A DNA stretch of 64,000 nt. It comes from Bacillota bacterium (lineage in GTDB: Bacteria > Bacillota > Limnochordia > Limnochordales > ZCTH02-B6). Below are positions 13,448-20,767 of the stretch, one piece after another (positions within the stretch are counted from its first letter, which is position 1; each line of letters opens with the position of its first letter). Made by a program: the position numbers and the translations under genes. The notes beneath the pieces were generated by a model. That model was not told the DNA's origin, made no database searches, and saw only the letters and a program-made list of their open reading frames with translations. Location: the NCBI GenBank assembly GCA_017577945.1, contig PKQS01000007.1:248001-312000 (forward strand), read 5' to 3'.

Positions 13448-13675
13448 GTGGAGAGGAAAATTTGCCCCCATTGCGGCAAGCCTAACTACTCGTCGCTGTC
13501 GTATACGGAAGTGTGGACGTGCGCTTACTGCGGAAAAGACTTTCTGGCGGTCGAAGGCGAAGAGCAGGGCCGTCCCTTCCCGCCGCACGCTCGTTTCCGG
13601 CCGGCTGGGCCAGCGGGCGATACGCTGCGGCGATCGAGCTCGAACTCAGGGGAAGGCCCCGAGCGCGACGCCTAG
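13448..13675 (+). CDS. small zinc-ribbon protein
   Basis: This 75-residue protein has an N-terminal zinc ribbon with two CPHC/CAYC knuckles (CPHCGKPN near residue 6 and CAYCGKDF near 25) and a disordered Pro/Arg/Ser-rich tail. The function is unknown; such ribbons bind nucleic acid or protein. The GTG start is preceded by GGGGGAGG eight bases upstream. It lies 46 bases upstream of pncA on the same strand and may be co-transcribed with it. Confidence 0.72.
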   Translation: MERKICPHCGKPNYSSLSYTEVWTCAYCGKDFLAVEGEEQGRPFPPHARFRPAGPAGDTLRRSSSNSGEGPERDA

Positions 13676-13721
13676 GCCCCGGAAGTGCGGCAGTTCGCAG
13701 CCGAGGCAAGGAGGAACGGAT

Positions 13722-14327
13722 ATGTCCAAGCCCATCGTACCGGAAGCCGACGCGGCTCTCATCGTGGTGGACGTGCAGAACGACTTTTGTCCCGGGGGTG
13801 CCCTGGCCGTGGCGGACGGCGACGCGGTCGTTCCCGTGCTGAACCGGTGGATCGACGCTTTTCGCCGGGCCGGCCGGCCGGTGGTCTACACCCAAGACTG
13901 GCACCCGGCAGACCACCTGTCGTTCAAGGAGCAAGGGGGCATCTGGCCGGTCCATTGCGTGCAGGGCAGCCCGGGCGCCGAGTTTCATCCGCAGCTGAAG
14001 GTGGACGGGTACGTGTTCCGCAAAGCCTTTCGGCCCGACAAGGAGGGTTACAGCGGCTTTGAGGGCCGCCTCGCCCAGCCGGAGGACGGGCAAGGCGCGC
14101 CCACGGGGCCGGACTTGGCGTCGTGGCTGAAGGCGCGCGGCGTGCGCAAAGTGTACGTGGGCGGCCTGGCCACCGACTATTGCGTGCGGGCCACGGTGCT
14201 GGACGCGCTGGCCAACGGGTTTGAAGCCGCGCTCATTCGCGACGGAGCCCGCGCCGTCAACGTGCAGCCCGGCGACGAAGAAAAGGCCGTCGCCGAAATG
14301 CAGGCGGCCGGGGCGGAAATCGTTTGA
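13722..14327 (+). CDS. pncA: nicotinamidase (isochorismatase family)
   Basis: This 201-residue nicotinamidase converts nicotinamide to nicotinate for NAD salvage. Features seen are the catalytic Asp in ALIVVDVQNDFCPGGAL, the metal-binding DWHPADH motif, and the nucleophilic Cys in VGGLATDYCVRATVLDA. ATG 13722 follows AAGGAGG at good spacing; the frame is open well upstream but without a credible start. A strong terminator follows at 14391. Confidence 0.94.
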   Translation: MSKPIVPEADAALIVVDVQNDFCPGGALAVADGDAVVPVLNRWIDAFRRAGRPVVYTQDWHPADHLSFKEQGGIWPVHCVQGSPGAEFHPQLKVDGYVFRKAFRPDKEGYSGFEGRLAQPEDGQGAPTGPDLASWLKARGVRKVYVGGLATDYCVRATVLDALANGFEAALIRDGARAVNVQPGDEEKAVAEMQAAGAEIV

Positions 14328-14390
14328 CGCGCCGGGCGGGCCGCGCCGTGCAGGCAGCCATGCCGCGCCGGCGGCTTGCTGCATGCGAAA

Positions 14391-14420
14391 AGCCGGGTCC
14401 GAACCGGACCCGGCTTTTTT
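14391..14420 (+). terminator. rho-independent terminator downstream of pncA
   Basis: A perfect 11-bp stem, AGCCGGGTCCG (14391-14401) with CGGACCCGGCT (14405-14415), has a three-base loop and is followed by a T run. Confidence 0.92.
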
Positions 14421-14481
14421 GTGTCCGAGCTTCGCGCTTTCAAGCTTCCCGGCGCCTCCGCCCGCGCGCTAGCCTCGTACT

Positions 14482-14549
14482 TGGCCGCGGTCCAGCTTCC
14501 CGCTTCGCCGCCGTGGAACTTTCCGCCTGGCCGCGGTCTAGCTGCCCGC
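14482..14549. repeat. 22-bp imperfect direct repeat at the HTH gene stop codon
   Basis: Copies at 14482-14503 and 14528-14549 share TGGCCGCGGTC and CCCGC with two mismatches. The second copy contains the stop codon of the minus-strand HTH gene. Confidence 0.6.
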
Positions 14550-14834
14550 CTCGTCCGCCGCGGGCGCCGCTCCGGCGGTGCCGCCGCCGGGCCCGCCGTC
14601 GGTAACGCCTTCGTCTTCATCCGCCCCGCCGTACAAGTTCAGCGGGTCGCCCGACAGCACCAGCACCACTTGATACCCCTTGGCCTTGGCGCGGTTGAGG
14701 AGCGTATTGACCGTCGCCACCGACAGGTTGAGACGGCGAGCGATTTCCTGATGACTGTGGCCGGTTTCTTTCAGCGCGACGACTTGCCGCTCGCGAAAGC
14801 TGAGCCGTTCGGCGCCGCGGATCTCGATCTGCAC
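14538..14834 (-). CDS. small helix-turn-helix protein
   Basis: This 98-residue protein has a sigma-70 region 4/LuxR-type helix-turn-helix over about residues 10-55: LSFRERQVVALKETGHSHQ, then EIARRLNLSVATVNTLLNRA. The tail is Gly/Ala/Asp-rich and probably disordered. It looks like a stand-alone DNA-binding protein without a receiver or effector domain; its target is unknown. The GTG start follows the nth terminator region. The 240 bases upstream carry DnaA-box-like sequences. Confidence 0.72.
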   Translation of the reverse strand: MQIEIRGAERLSFRERQVVALKETGHSHQEIARRLNLSVATVNTLLNRAKAKGYQVVLVLSGDPLNLYGGADEDEGVTDGGPGGGTAGAAPAADEAGS

Positions 14835-14874
14835 GCGCTAGCCGCCCCCGAGTCCTGTGCGTTTCCCCGGCAAG

Positions 14875-14928
14875 TTATCCACAGTTTGTGGACAACCTGT
14901 GGACAAATTGAGTACAAAATGAGGACAA
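14875..14928. promoter_or_regulatory. cluster of DnaA-box-like 9-mers
   Basis: A perfect TTATCCACA lies at 14875-14883. TGTGGACAA, the complement of TTGTCCACA with one mismatch to consensus, lies at 14887-14895 and 14898-14906, and a weaker TGAGGACAA at 14920-14928. The stretch is AT-rich in a GC-rich chromosome. It is 40-95 bases upstream of the HTH gene start. DnaA binding is inference. Confidence 0.5.
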
Positions 14929-15033
14929 AGTGTGCATGGGTCTCCGTTCGCTACCGGTCCCTGCGACTCCTGCCGCGGCTTGGCGGAGGCGCGCCGCGCT
15001 GTTGACAAAACGACGACAAGCGACGCGCCGGAA

Positions 15034-15063
15034 CAAAAAACCCGCTTCCGTCGGGGAAGCGGG
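15034..15063 (-). terminator. rho-independent terminator of nth
   Basis: On the minus strand, CCCGCTTCC and GGAAGCGGG (15063-15041) form a 9-bp stem followed by a run of six T. Confidence 0.88.
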
Positions 15064-15070
15064 CGGGAAT

Positions 15071-15745
15071 TCACTGCGCCGCTGCGCGCCGTTGCGCCGC
15101 GTAGCGGCAATAAGGCGCCAGGGGACAGATGTGGCATTTCGGGTTCCGGGCCGAGCAGATGCGCCGGCCGTGGTGGATGAGCTGATGGTGCGCCTTGGCC
15201 CAGCGGTCCTTCGGTATGACCTCCATCAGCTGCTCCTCCGTCCGCCTCGCGTCGGGCGCGTCGGCGAGCCCGATGCGGTTGGCGACGCGGAAAACGTGCG
15301 TGTCGACGGCGATGGCCGGAACGCCGAAGGCCGTGGCCAGCACCACGTTGGCCGTCTTGCGCCCCACGCCCGGCAGTTTCATCAGCTCTTCCCGGGTGCG
15401 GGGCACTTCGCCGTTGTATTCGTGCAGCAAAATCCGCGACGTGTCGATGATGGCCTTGGCTTTGCTGCGGTACAGCCCGCAGTCTTTGATCATTTCCTCG
15501 AGCTCCTCGTAGCGCAGCGCCGCGAAGTGCTCGGGCTTGTTGTACTTCGGAAACAGCCGCGCCGTGACGATGTTGACCCGCTCGTCGGTACACTGGGCCG
15601 ACAGTATGGTGGCCACCAAGAGCTCGAAAGGACTCGAATGTACCAAGGCGCACCAGGCGTCGGGATACGTTTCGTCCAGCCGCTGCAAGATGGCTTCCAC
15701 GTCCACCGCGGGCCGAGTTCCCGGCGCCGCGTTTCGCGGTTCCAT
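15071..15745 (-). CDS. nth: endonuclease III
   Basis: This 224-residue DNA glycosylase/AP lyase acts in base-excision repair of oxidised pyrimidines. It carries the helix-hairpin-helix LPGVGRKTANVVL, with the catalytic Lys in GRKTA and the Asp in AVDTHVFRVANR, and a C-terminal [4Fe-4S] site, CSARNPKCHICPLAPYC. The start at 15745 is ATG. A TATAAT on the minus strand at 15771-15766 is its likely -10 element, in a region shared with the divergent ribozyme-FBP gene promoter. Confidence 0.95.
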   Translation of the reverse strand: MEPRNAAPGTRPAVDVEAILQRLDETYPDAWCALVHSSPFELLVATILSAQCTDERVNIVTARLFPKYNKPEHFAALRYEELEEMIKDCGLYRSKAKAIIDTSRILLHEYNGEVPRTREELMKLPGVGRKTANVVLATAFGVPAIAVDTHVFRVANRIGLADAPDARRTEEQLMEVIPKDRWAKAHHQLIHHGRRICSARNPKCHICPLAPYCRYAAQRRAAAQ

Positions 15746-15765
15746 GCCGTTCGCCTCCGTGCCCG

Positions 15766-15771
15766 ATTATA
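15766..15771 (-). promoter_or_regulatory. -10 element for nth
   Basis: TATAAT reads on the minus strand 21-26 bases upstream of the nth start codon. No convincing -35 was found at 16-18 bases. Confidence 0.5.
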
Positions 15772-15777
15772 ACACGA

Positions 15778-15806
15778 TGGACAGGATTGGTATCGGATGG
15801 TATAAT
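15778..15806 (+). promoter_or_regulatory. sigma-A-type promoter for the ribozyme-FBP aldolase/phosphatase transcript
   Basis: TGGACA (15778-15783), a 17-base spacer and a perfect TATAAT (15801-15806). The predicted start is near 15813, so the transcript would include about 150 nt of leader before the ribozyme cleavage site. Confidence 0.75.
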
Positions 15807-15810
15807 CCTG

Positions 15811-15860
15811 ATGTCCACGGAAACAAATGTACTAATTTCGAAAATGTACTGTTTTCCGTA
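15811..15860 (+). promoter_or_regulatory. inverted and direct repeats at the transcription start, possible operator
   Basis: ACGGAAAC (15817-15824) and GTTTTCCGT (15851-15859) form an inverted repeat enclosing two direct copies of AAATGTACT (15825, 15842). A degenerate catabolite-element pattern TG-N4-CG-N4-CA spans 15812-15825. Position over the start site suggests an operator; the binding protein is unknown. Confidence 0.35.
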
Positions 15861-15955
15861 CCGAGGCATATGATCCAGGGGGGAGCCCAAGGCGCCGAAG
15901 GGGGTGACGGCAGCACTGTCTTTTGACAACTGAATATTCCGACGAGAGGACGAGA

Positions 15956-16110
15956 CAGGAAAGCGCCTGGGCTCGCCGCCCAACAGGTGCAACGGCGCGG
16001 CGAGTTGACGAGGGAGTGGTTTATCGAGCCATCGGCGGATGCCACTCGGCCTGGCCACGGTCGTGAGGCGGATCCTCAAAGCCCGCGAGCGATCGCGGGG
16101 ACAAAGGGGT
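15956..16110 (+). ncRNA. glmS-class self-cleaving ribozyme/riboswitch
   Basis: The conserved glmS ribozyme elements occur in order. The cleavage-site region AAGCGCC (15961-15967) should be cut between 15962 and 15963. CTCGCCGC (about 15972-15979) pairs with GCGGCGAG (to 16003). Then come the core GTTGACGAGG (about 16003-16012), the loop TTTATCGAG and CATCGGCGGAT, with GAGTGG/CCACTC flanking. A downstream stem CCCGCGA-GCGA-TCGCGGG is followed by GACAAAGG. The arrangement closely follows the known Thermoanaerobacter and Bacillus ribozymes, which cleave when glucosamine-6-phosphate binds. It precedes not glmS but an FBP aldolase/phosphatase gene 217 bases downstream. The 3' boundary is approximate. 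The 216 bases between ribozyme and gene hold no convincing ORF. Confidence 0.92.
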
Positions 16111-16326
16111 CACCAGTGGCTGCGGGCTGTCCGCGCCGTCAGGCTGGCGCGGGCGTCCCGGCCTTCGCATGCCTTTCGTCGGAACCATGCACACGCGGGC
16201 TGGTGTCGTGCGCAGAGGCGCACGGGGCGCGGCGACGCGCCGGCGGAATGGCCGCAAACGAGGCGGCGGTCGAAAGAAAGCGGCGTTCCGTGACCACTGA
16301 CTTCCACGGGAGGTTCCCTGCGAATC

Positions 16327-17451
16327 ATGATTACGCTCTCGGTGATTAAGGCCGATACGGGTGGCTACGTCGGGCACTCCTCGGTGCACCCCGACATGAT
16401 CCAGGCGGCGGAGGCGACGCTGCAGGAGCTGCGGGACTCGGGGTTCATCATTGACTATCGCGTCGGGCGCGTGGGCGACGACATCGCGCTGATCATGACC
16501 CACAAGCACGGCGTCGACAGCGAGAAGATCCACGGTGCGGCGTGGGAAGTGTTCACGCGCACGACGGAAGTGGCGAAGCGGCTGAAGCTGTACGGCGCCG
16601 GCCAGGACCTGCTGAAGGACGCCTTCTCGGGCAACTTGCGGGGCATGGGTCCCGGCGTGGCCGAGATGGAGTTCGAGGAGCGGGCCAGCGAGCCGGTTAT
16701 TATCTTTCTGGGGGACAAGACGAGCCCGGGCGCGTGGAACCTGCCGCTGTTCCGCATGTTTGCGGACCCGTTCAACACGCCGGGTCTCGTCATCGACCCG
16801 ACGATGCACGACGGGTTCGACTTCGAGATCCTGGACCTGCGCGAGAACAAGGTCGCGCGTTTTCACACCCCGGCGGAGATGTACGACTTGCTGGCGTTCA
16901 TCGGCTCCGCCAGCCGTTACGTCATCCGCAACGTGTACCGTCCGGGCGGCGACGAGCCGGTGGCGGCCACCTCGACGCAGCGGCTGAGCCTCATTGCCGG
17001 CAAGTACGTGGGCAAGGACGACCCGGTCTGCATCGTGCGCTGCCAGAGCGGGCTGCCGGCGGTGGGCGAAGTGCTGGAAGCCTTTGCGCAGCCCCACTTC
17101 GTGGAGGGCTGGATGCGGGGCTCGCACAGCGGCCCGCTGATGCCGGTCAGCTTTGAGCAGTGCGATACCAGCCGCTTCGACGGGCCGCCGCGGGTGGTGG
17201 CCTACGGCTTCCAGATCAACCGGGGCCGTCTGGTGGGCCCGCGGGACATGTTCGCGGATCCGGCCTTCGACAAGGCGCGGCAGACGGCGCTGGAGATGGC
17301 GGAAATGATGCGCCGCATGGGGCCGTTCGAGCCGCACCGTTTGCCGGCCGAGGAGATGGAGTACACCGCGATGCCCAAGATTATGGAGCGGGTCAAGGGG
17401 CGGTTCGTCGACGCGGACGCGCCCGTGCGCAAGGTGGCCGCGGCCGAGTAA
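16327..17451 (+). CDS. fbp: bifunctional fructose-1,6-bisphosphate aldolase/phosphatase
   Basis: This 374-residue class V (archaeal-type) FBP aldolase/phosphatase condenses triose phosphates and dephosphorylates FBP to fructose-6-phosphate in gluconeogenesis. It is recognised from the start ITLSVIKADTGGYVGHSSVH, the metal-binding GAGQDLLKDAFSGN and EFEERASEPV segments, and YGFQINRGRLVGP. The ATG is fixed by family alignment; GGGAGG lies 13 bases upstream, a long spacing. It is monocistronic: the promoter at 15778, the glmS-type ribozyme leader and the terminator at 17519 enclose it alone. GlcN6P-dependent cleavage of the leader would be expected to lower its expression. Confidence 0.95.
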   Translation: MITLSVIKADTGGYVGHSSVHPDMIQAAEATLQELRDSGFIIDYRVGRVGDDIALIMTHKHGVDSEKIHGAAWEVFTRTTEVAKRLKLYGAGQDLLKDAFSGNLRGMGPGVAEMEFEERASEPVIIFLGDKTSPGAWNLPLFRMFADPFNTPGLVIDPTMHDGFDFEILDLRENKVARFHTPAEMYDLLAFIGSASRYVIRNVYRPGGDEPVAATSTQRLSLIAGKYVGKDDPVCIVRCQSGLPAVGEVLEAFAQPHFVEGWMRGSHSGPLMPVSFEQCDTSRFDGPPRVVAYGFQINRGRLVGPRDMFADPAFDKARQTALEMAEMMRRMGPFEPHRLPAEEMEYTAMPKIMERVKGRFVDADAPVRKVAAAE

Positions 17452-17518
17452 GCCGCGGCGGCCGGCCGGCGCGAAGCGCCTGCGCCGGAAAAGCAGCGTC
17501 TGCGCCGGAAAAAAGGGC

Positions 17519-17557
17519 GCGGAGCCGGTGCGTGGCGTCACCGGCTCCGCATTTTTT
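17519..17557 (+). terminator. rho-independent terminator of the FBP aldolase/phosphatase gene
   Basis: A perfect 12-bp stem, GCGGAGCCGGTG (17519-17530) with CACCGGCTCCGC (17539-17550), is followed by ATTTTTT. Confidence 0.93.
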
Positions 17558-17658
17558 GCTGGAGGTGTTGCTCGTCGAAATCAAGTTGTCGTGGCTCGGC
17601 CGGAACGGAGAACGGCGCTTCGCGAAAGCGGCCGCTCGCCTGTGCCGGAACCGCCGGG

Positions 17659-17871
17659 TCAGCTGCCGAAGCCGTGCGCCAACCTGCGCGGCCAGCCGGC
17701 GCGAGCGGGCGGGAAGCCGTTCCCGGATGCGCTGTCCGCCGACTGCCGCAGCCCGCGCAGGTCGTAATACTCCAGCGGCTCTTCGGGTCCCGGCTTCATC
17801 CCCAGCAGCTTCTCCAGTACGCGAGCGCTGCCGAAGATCGCGAGCAAGGCCGCGTGGTACGCGGTCAGCAC
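17659..17871 (-). CDS. small hypothetical protein
   Basis: This candidate has about 70 residues from GTG 17871: a hydrophobic helix-like start (VLTAYHAALLAIFGSARVLE) then GPEEPLEYYDLRGL and a basic tail. It is not recognised. Support comes from GGGGAGG ten bases before the GTG and a good minus-strand promoter just upstream. An ATG at 17931 in the same frame would lie at or before the predicted transcription start. Confidence 0.42.
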   Translation of the reverse strand: MLTAYHAALLAIFGSARVLEKLLGMKPGPEEPLEYYDLRGLRQSADSASGNGFPPARAGWPRRLAHGFGS

Positions 17872-17935
17872 GGCCGCTCCGCCTCCCCTCGGGCGTCGCC
17901 CTGACCCTCTGCCAAGACCTCGCCTCTCCATCCTC

Positions 17936-17964
17936 ACGATAGCACATTTTGCCGGCGATGTCAA
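17936..17964 (-). promoter_or_regulatory. promoter of the small hypothetical gene
   Basis: On the minus strand a perfect TTGACA (17964-17959), a 17-base spacer and TATCGT (17941-17936). Confidence 0.6.
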
Positions 17965-18074
17965 TAATTAACAAGCGAGATCTCAAGAAATTCAAGAAAC
18001 GACTTCCGGAAAATTGAACTTTCCCGGCGAGAAGCCGGCCCGCGGAGACGGATAAACGGAGAGCCGCCGGGCGA

Positions 18075-19109
18075 CTACGCCGGCGGCTCCAGCACCACTT
18101 TGCCGAATTGTTCTCCGGCTTCCAGAATTTCGTGGGCCCGCGTCGCCTCCTCCAGCGGCAGCACGGCGTGCACCACGGGCCGCAGGCGCCCGCTTTCGAC
18201 CCACGGCAAAAGCTCCAGCAGCTCGGCTTTCCGGCCCATGTATGAGCCGAGAATCGTGAGCTGGCGGGCGAAGATGTAGCGCAAGTCCGTCCGCGCCTCC
18301 CAGCCCGTCGTGTTGCCGCACGTCACCAGGCGCCCGCCGGGGCGCAGCGCCTTGATGCTTGTCTCCCACGTGACCTGGCCCACGTGCTCGAAGACGACGT
18401 CGACGCCCCGTCCGCTGGTCAGCGCTCGCACCTGCCGAAGGACGTCTTCGCTCTTGTAGTCGATGACCGCGTCGGCGCCCAACGCCTTGGCTCGTTGCAC
18501 CTTCCACGAGCCCCCGGTGGCGGCGATGACCGTCGCGCCCAGCAGCTTGGCGATCTGGATGGCCGCGCTGCCTACACCGCTGCCCGCGCCCCACACCAGC
18601 ACCGTCTCGCCGGGCTCCAGGCGCGCTCGCGCCTTCAGCATGTGCCACGCCGTCAGGAACACTAGAGGCAGCGCCGCGGCTTCCGCGAAGTTCAGGCCGC
18701 GCGGCTTGGGGATGACGTTCACGGCGGGAACGGTGACGAGCTGGGCGTAGCCGCCATCTCGGCCCATACCGATGATGTGGTAGTGCGGGCACATGTTGTC
18801 GTCGCCTTGCAGGCACCAGCGGCAGCGGCCGCAGCTGACGCCCGGGCTGACGATGACTTCGTCGCCCACCCGCACGTGTTCCACCAGCTCCCCGACGGCC
18901 TGGACGACGCCCGCGATATCCGAGCCGAGAATCCTCGGCAGCTGCAAGGACGGTCGCGGGCGGCCGCTGCGGTTCCACAGATCCAGGTGGTTGAGCGCGC
19001 ACGCCCGCACTTGGACCAGCACCTCGTCGGGGCGCGGCGCCGGATCCGGCACCTCTTCTAGGCGCAGCACTTCGGGCCCACCGTATTCGTGCACGCGGAC
19101 GGCCAGCAT
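18075..19109 (-). CDS. zinc-binding alcohol dehydrogenase/quinone oxidoreductase family protein
   Basis: This 344-residue medium-chain dehydrogenase/reductase has an N-terminal GroES-like domain with a structural zinc site (CGRCRWCLQGDDNMC), then a Rossmann NAD(P) fold with VLVWGAGSGVGSAAIQIAKLLGA. The structural zinc makes a zinc alcohol dehydrogenase more likely than a zinc-free quinone reductase. Substrate unknown. ATG 19109 follows GGAGG; the frame is open upstream without a start signal. It is divergent from the TPR gene. Confidence 0.88.
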   Translation of the reverse strand: MLAVRVHEYGGPEVLRLEEVPDPAPRPDEVLVQVRACALNHLDLWNRSGRPRPSLQLPRILGSDIAGVVQAVGELVEHVRVGDEVIVSPGVSCGRCRWCLQGDDNMCPHYHIIGMGRDGGYAQLVTVPAVNVIPKPRGLNFAEAAALPLVFLTAWHMLKARARLEPGETVLVWGAGSGVGSAAIQIAKLLGATVIAATGGSWKVQRAKALGADAVIDYKSEDVLRQVRALTSGRGVDVVFEHVGQVTWETSIKALRPGGRLVTCGNTTGWEARTDLRYIFARQLTILGSYMGRKAELLELLPWVESGRLRPVVHAVLPLEEATRAHEILEAGEQFGKVVLEPPA

Positions 19110-19263
19110 AAGCGTCCCTCCTTCACCCGCGGTGGCCGATACAACCCGCGGTTGTTGCTGGGACATTTCTCGGCGCGGCCCGGCGCTCCTGTCCTTCTGT
19201 TTACATCCCCGCGGCCAGGAGGTACAATTCGTAAAGTACACGCTAGGGAAAGGGTGGGCGCCG

Positions 19264-20295
19264 ATGGCCGCTCGGACGAAAGACGACACTCTGCCCCAGA
19301 TCATGCGCCAAATGGAAACGCTTGCGAAAAGCGGCCAACGGGAGCAGTTCGCCGCCTACTGCCGGGAGCTGCTGCGCCAGTACGGCCGGGACACCGAGGC
19401 GCTGATGCGCCTAGCGCGCTTTTGCCAAAAACACAAGTGGCACGGTGGCTTCGAGCTGTTCATGCTGCGCTTGGCCGAGCGGCTGCCGGCCAGCCGCACC
19501 GGCATTCTCGTGACGCTTGGGGAACATTTGCTCAACCACGGCTTGCACCGGGGACTGGCGCACGTGCGGGCCGCCTGCGCAGCGCTGGTCGAAACGGCGC
19601 CGGACAAGCGCGAGCCGCTGCTCGAGCGCGCACTGGCGGCCGCCGTGGGGCATCTGGCCCAGCGCGACGACTGGGAGGAGCAGGTCAAGACGTTTCCCGA
19701 GGCCGTGCGCGGTGATCTGTACCTGCAGCTGGCGGCCCGCTGGGGCACGGCCAGGCCCGCCGACGCCTTCCGGGCGTATCGCCGGGCTTTGCGCGAAAAC
19801 CCCGACGCGTGGCCGGGCGAAGCGCTGGCCGACGTGGTCATCGCCTACGCGAAGACGCTGGCGCCTAGCGATCCGGCGGCCGCGCGCCAGGCGCTGCTGT
19901 GGGCCGCGGAATACGTGGACGATCCCCGGCTGGAGGCGGAAGCTGCCGCCATCGCCCTGGAGGCCGGAGAGCGGGAAGAGGCGCTGCGCCTCAGCCGGCG
20001 CGTCTTTCAGCGCCGCCCGGAAGACCTGGACAACTTGAGCCGCCTGGTGGGGTTGCAGGCCGGCGCGGGCGCGTGGGGCGAAGTGGCGGCGGTGGCGCCG
20101 GCGGTGATGGCCGCCGTCGCGCGCCTCAATCCGTGGCAACGGAGCGACTACATCCCGGTGCTCGACTTGGCCTTCGAAGCGTGGCTGCGCACGGGACAAG
20201 CCGCGCAAGCCGAGGCCGCGCTCCGGTACTTGCACGTGGACGACGGCTGGCAGGCGGCCTGGCGCCGCCGCATCGCCGACGCGAAGGGCGGCTGA
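19264..20295 (+). CDS. TPR-like helical repeat protein
   Basis: This 343-residue, almost entirely helical protein has TPR-like repeats (for example ADAFRAYRRALRENPDAWPG and REEALRLSRRVFQRRPEDLD). It has no signal peptide or membrane span, so it should be cytoplasmic. The partner is unknown. ATG 19264 is preceded by GGGAAAGGG. It is convergent with the TSUP gene, 23 bases apart. Confidence 0.75.
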   Translation: MAARTKDDTLPQIMRQMETLAKSGQREQFAAYCRELLRQYGRDTEALMRLARFCQKHKWHGGFELFMLRLAERLPASRTGILVTLGEHLLNHGLHRGLAHVRAACAALVETAPDKREPLLERALAAAVGHLAQRDDWEEQVKTFPEAVRGDLYLQLAARWGTARPADAFRAYRRALRENPDAWPGEALADVVIAYAKTLAPSDPAAARQALLWAAEYVDDPRLEAEAAAIALEAGEREEALRLSRRVFQRRPEDLDNLSRLVGLQAGAGAWGEVAAVAPAVMAAVARLNPWQRSDYIPVLDLAFEAWLRTGQAAQAEAALRYLHVDDGWQAAWRRRIADAKGG

Positions 20296-20318
20296 GCCCG
20301 CCGCCTGCCGCCGGGCCG

Positions 20319-20675
20319 TCAGTGCTTGAACAACATGTTGAAGGCTACGTACAGCAGCAGGAGGGCGAACGCGCGCCGCAGCCACAGTTCCGGCATGACG
20401 GAGGCGAGGCGGGCGCCCAGGTAGCCGCCCGCGACGGCGCCCACCATCACCAGCAGCGCCAGGCCGACGTTCAGGTTCCCCTTCATGTAATGCGTGATAG
20501 AGCCGGTGATGGCCGTCGGGATGATGATGAGCAGGGACGTGCCGACGGCTTGGTTCATCGGCACCTTGAACAGCTGGTGGAGGGCCGGCACGATGATGAT
20601 GCCTCCGCCGATGCCGAGCATGCCGCTCAGCGTTCCGGCGGCCAGACCCAGCAGGATGAGCAGGATCGGCTGCAT
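20319..20675 (-). CDS. TSUP (TauE/SafE) family membrane protein, half-size
   Basis: This 118-residue membrane protein has about four spans and the TSUP signature GLAAGTLSGMLGIGGGIIIVPAL. The TSUP family exports sulfite, organosulfonates and related anions. Typical members are about 250 residues with two such halves, so this single-repeat form probably works as a dimer. The ATG at 20675 follows GGGAG. It is divergent from a small membrane-protein gene. Confidence 0.82.
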   Translation of the reverse strand: MQPILLILLGLAAGTLSGMLGIGGGIIIVPALHQLFKVPMNQAVGTSLLIIIPTAITGSITHYMKGNLNVGLALLVMVGAVAGGYLGARLASVMPELWLRRAFALLLLYVAFNMLFKH

Positions 20676-20767
20676 GTGAGACAAGCTCCCTTCCGTGTCG
20701 CTCCGGGCCGGCAGGTTTGCCGCGCGCCGCAGCGTACCATAAATTAAGAATAGCATACGAGCGGAGC

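Noticed and set aside
13266..13721. N-terminal extension of nicotinamidase
   Set aside because: The open frame upstream of 13722 overlaps the zinc-ribbon gene and lacks a start signal; the family N-terminus and AAGGAGG fix the ATG at 13722.
14875..14928. Replication origin
   Set aside because: Only a few DnaA-like boxes, no dnaA, dnaN or gyr genes, and no long AT-rich unwinding region.
15921..15951. TTGACA at 15923 as a second promoter inside the ribozyme leader
   Set aside because: No acceptable -10 hexamer at 16-18 bases, while a much better promoter lies at 15778.
16248..16349. 33-codon ORF in the leader after the ribozyme, overlapping the FBP gene start
   Set aside because: No convincing ribosome-binding site, no recognisable sequence; overlap with the true ATG by 23 bases could be coincidence.
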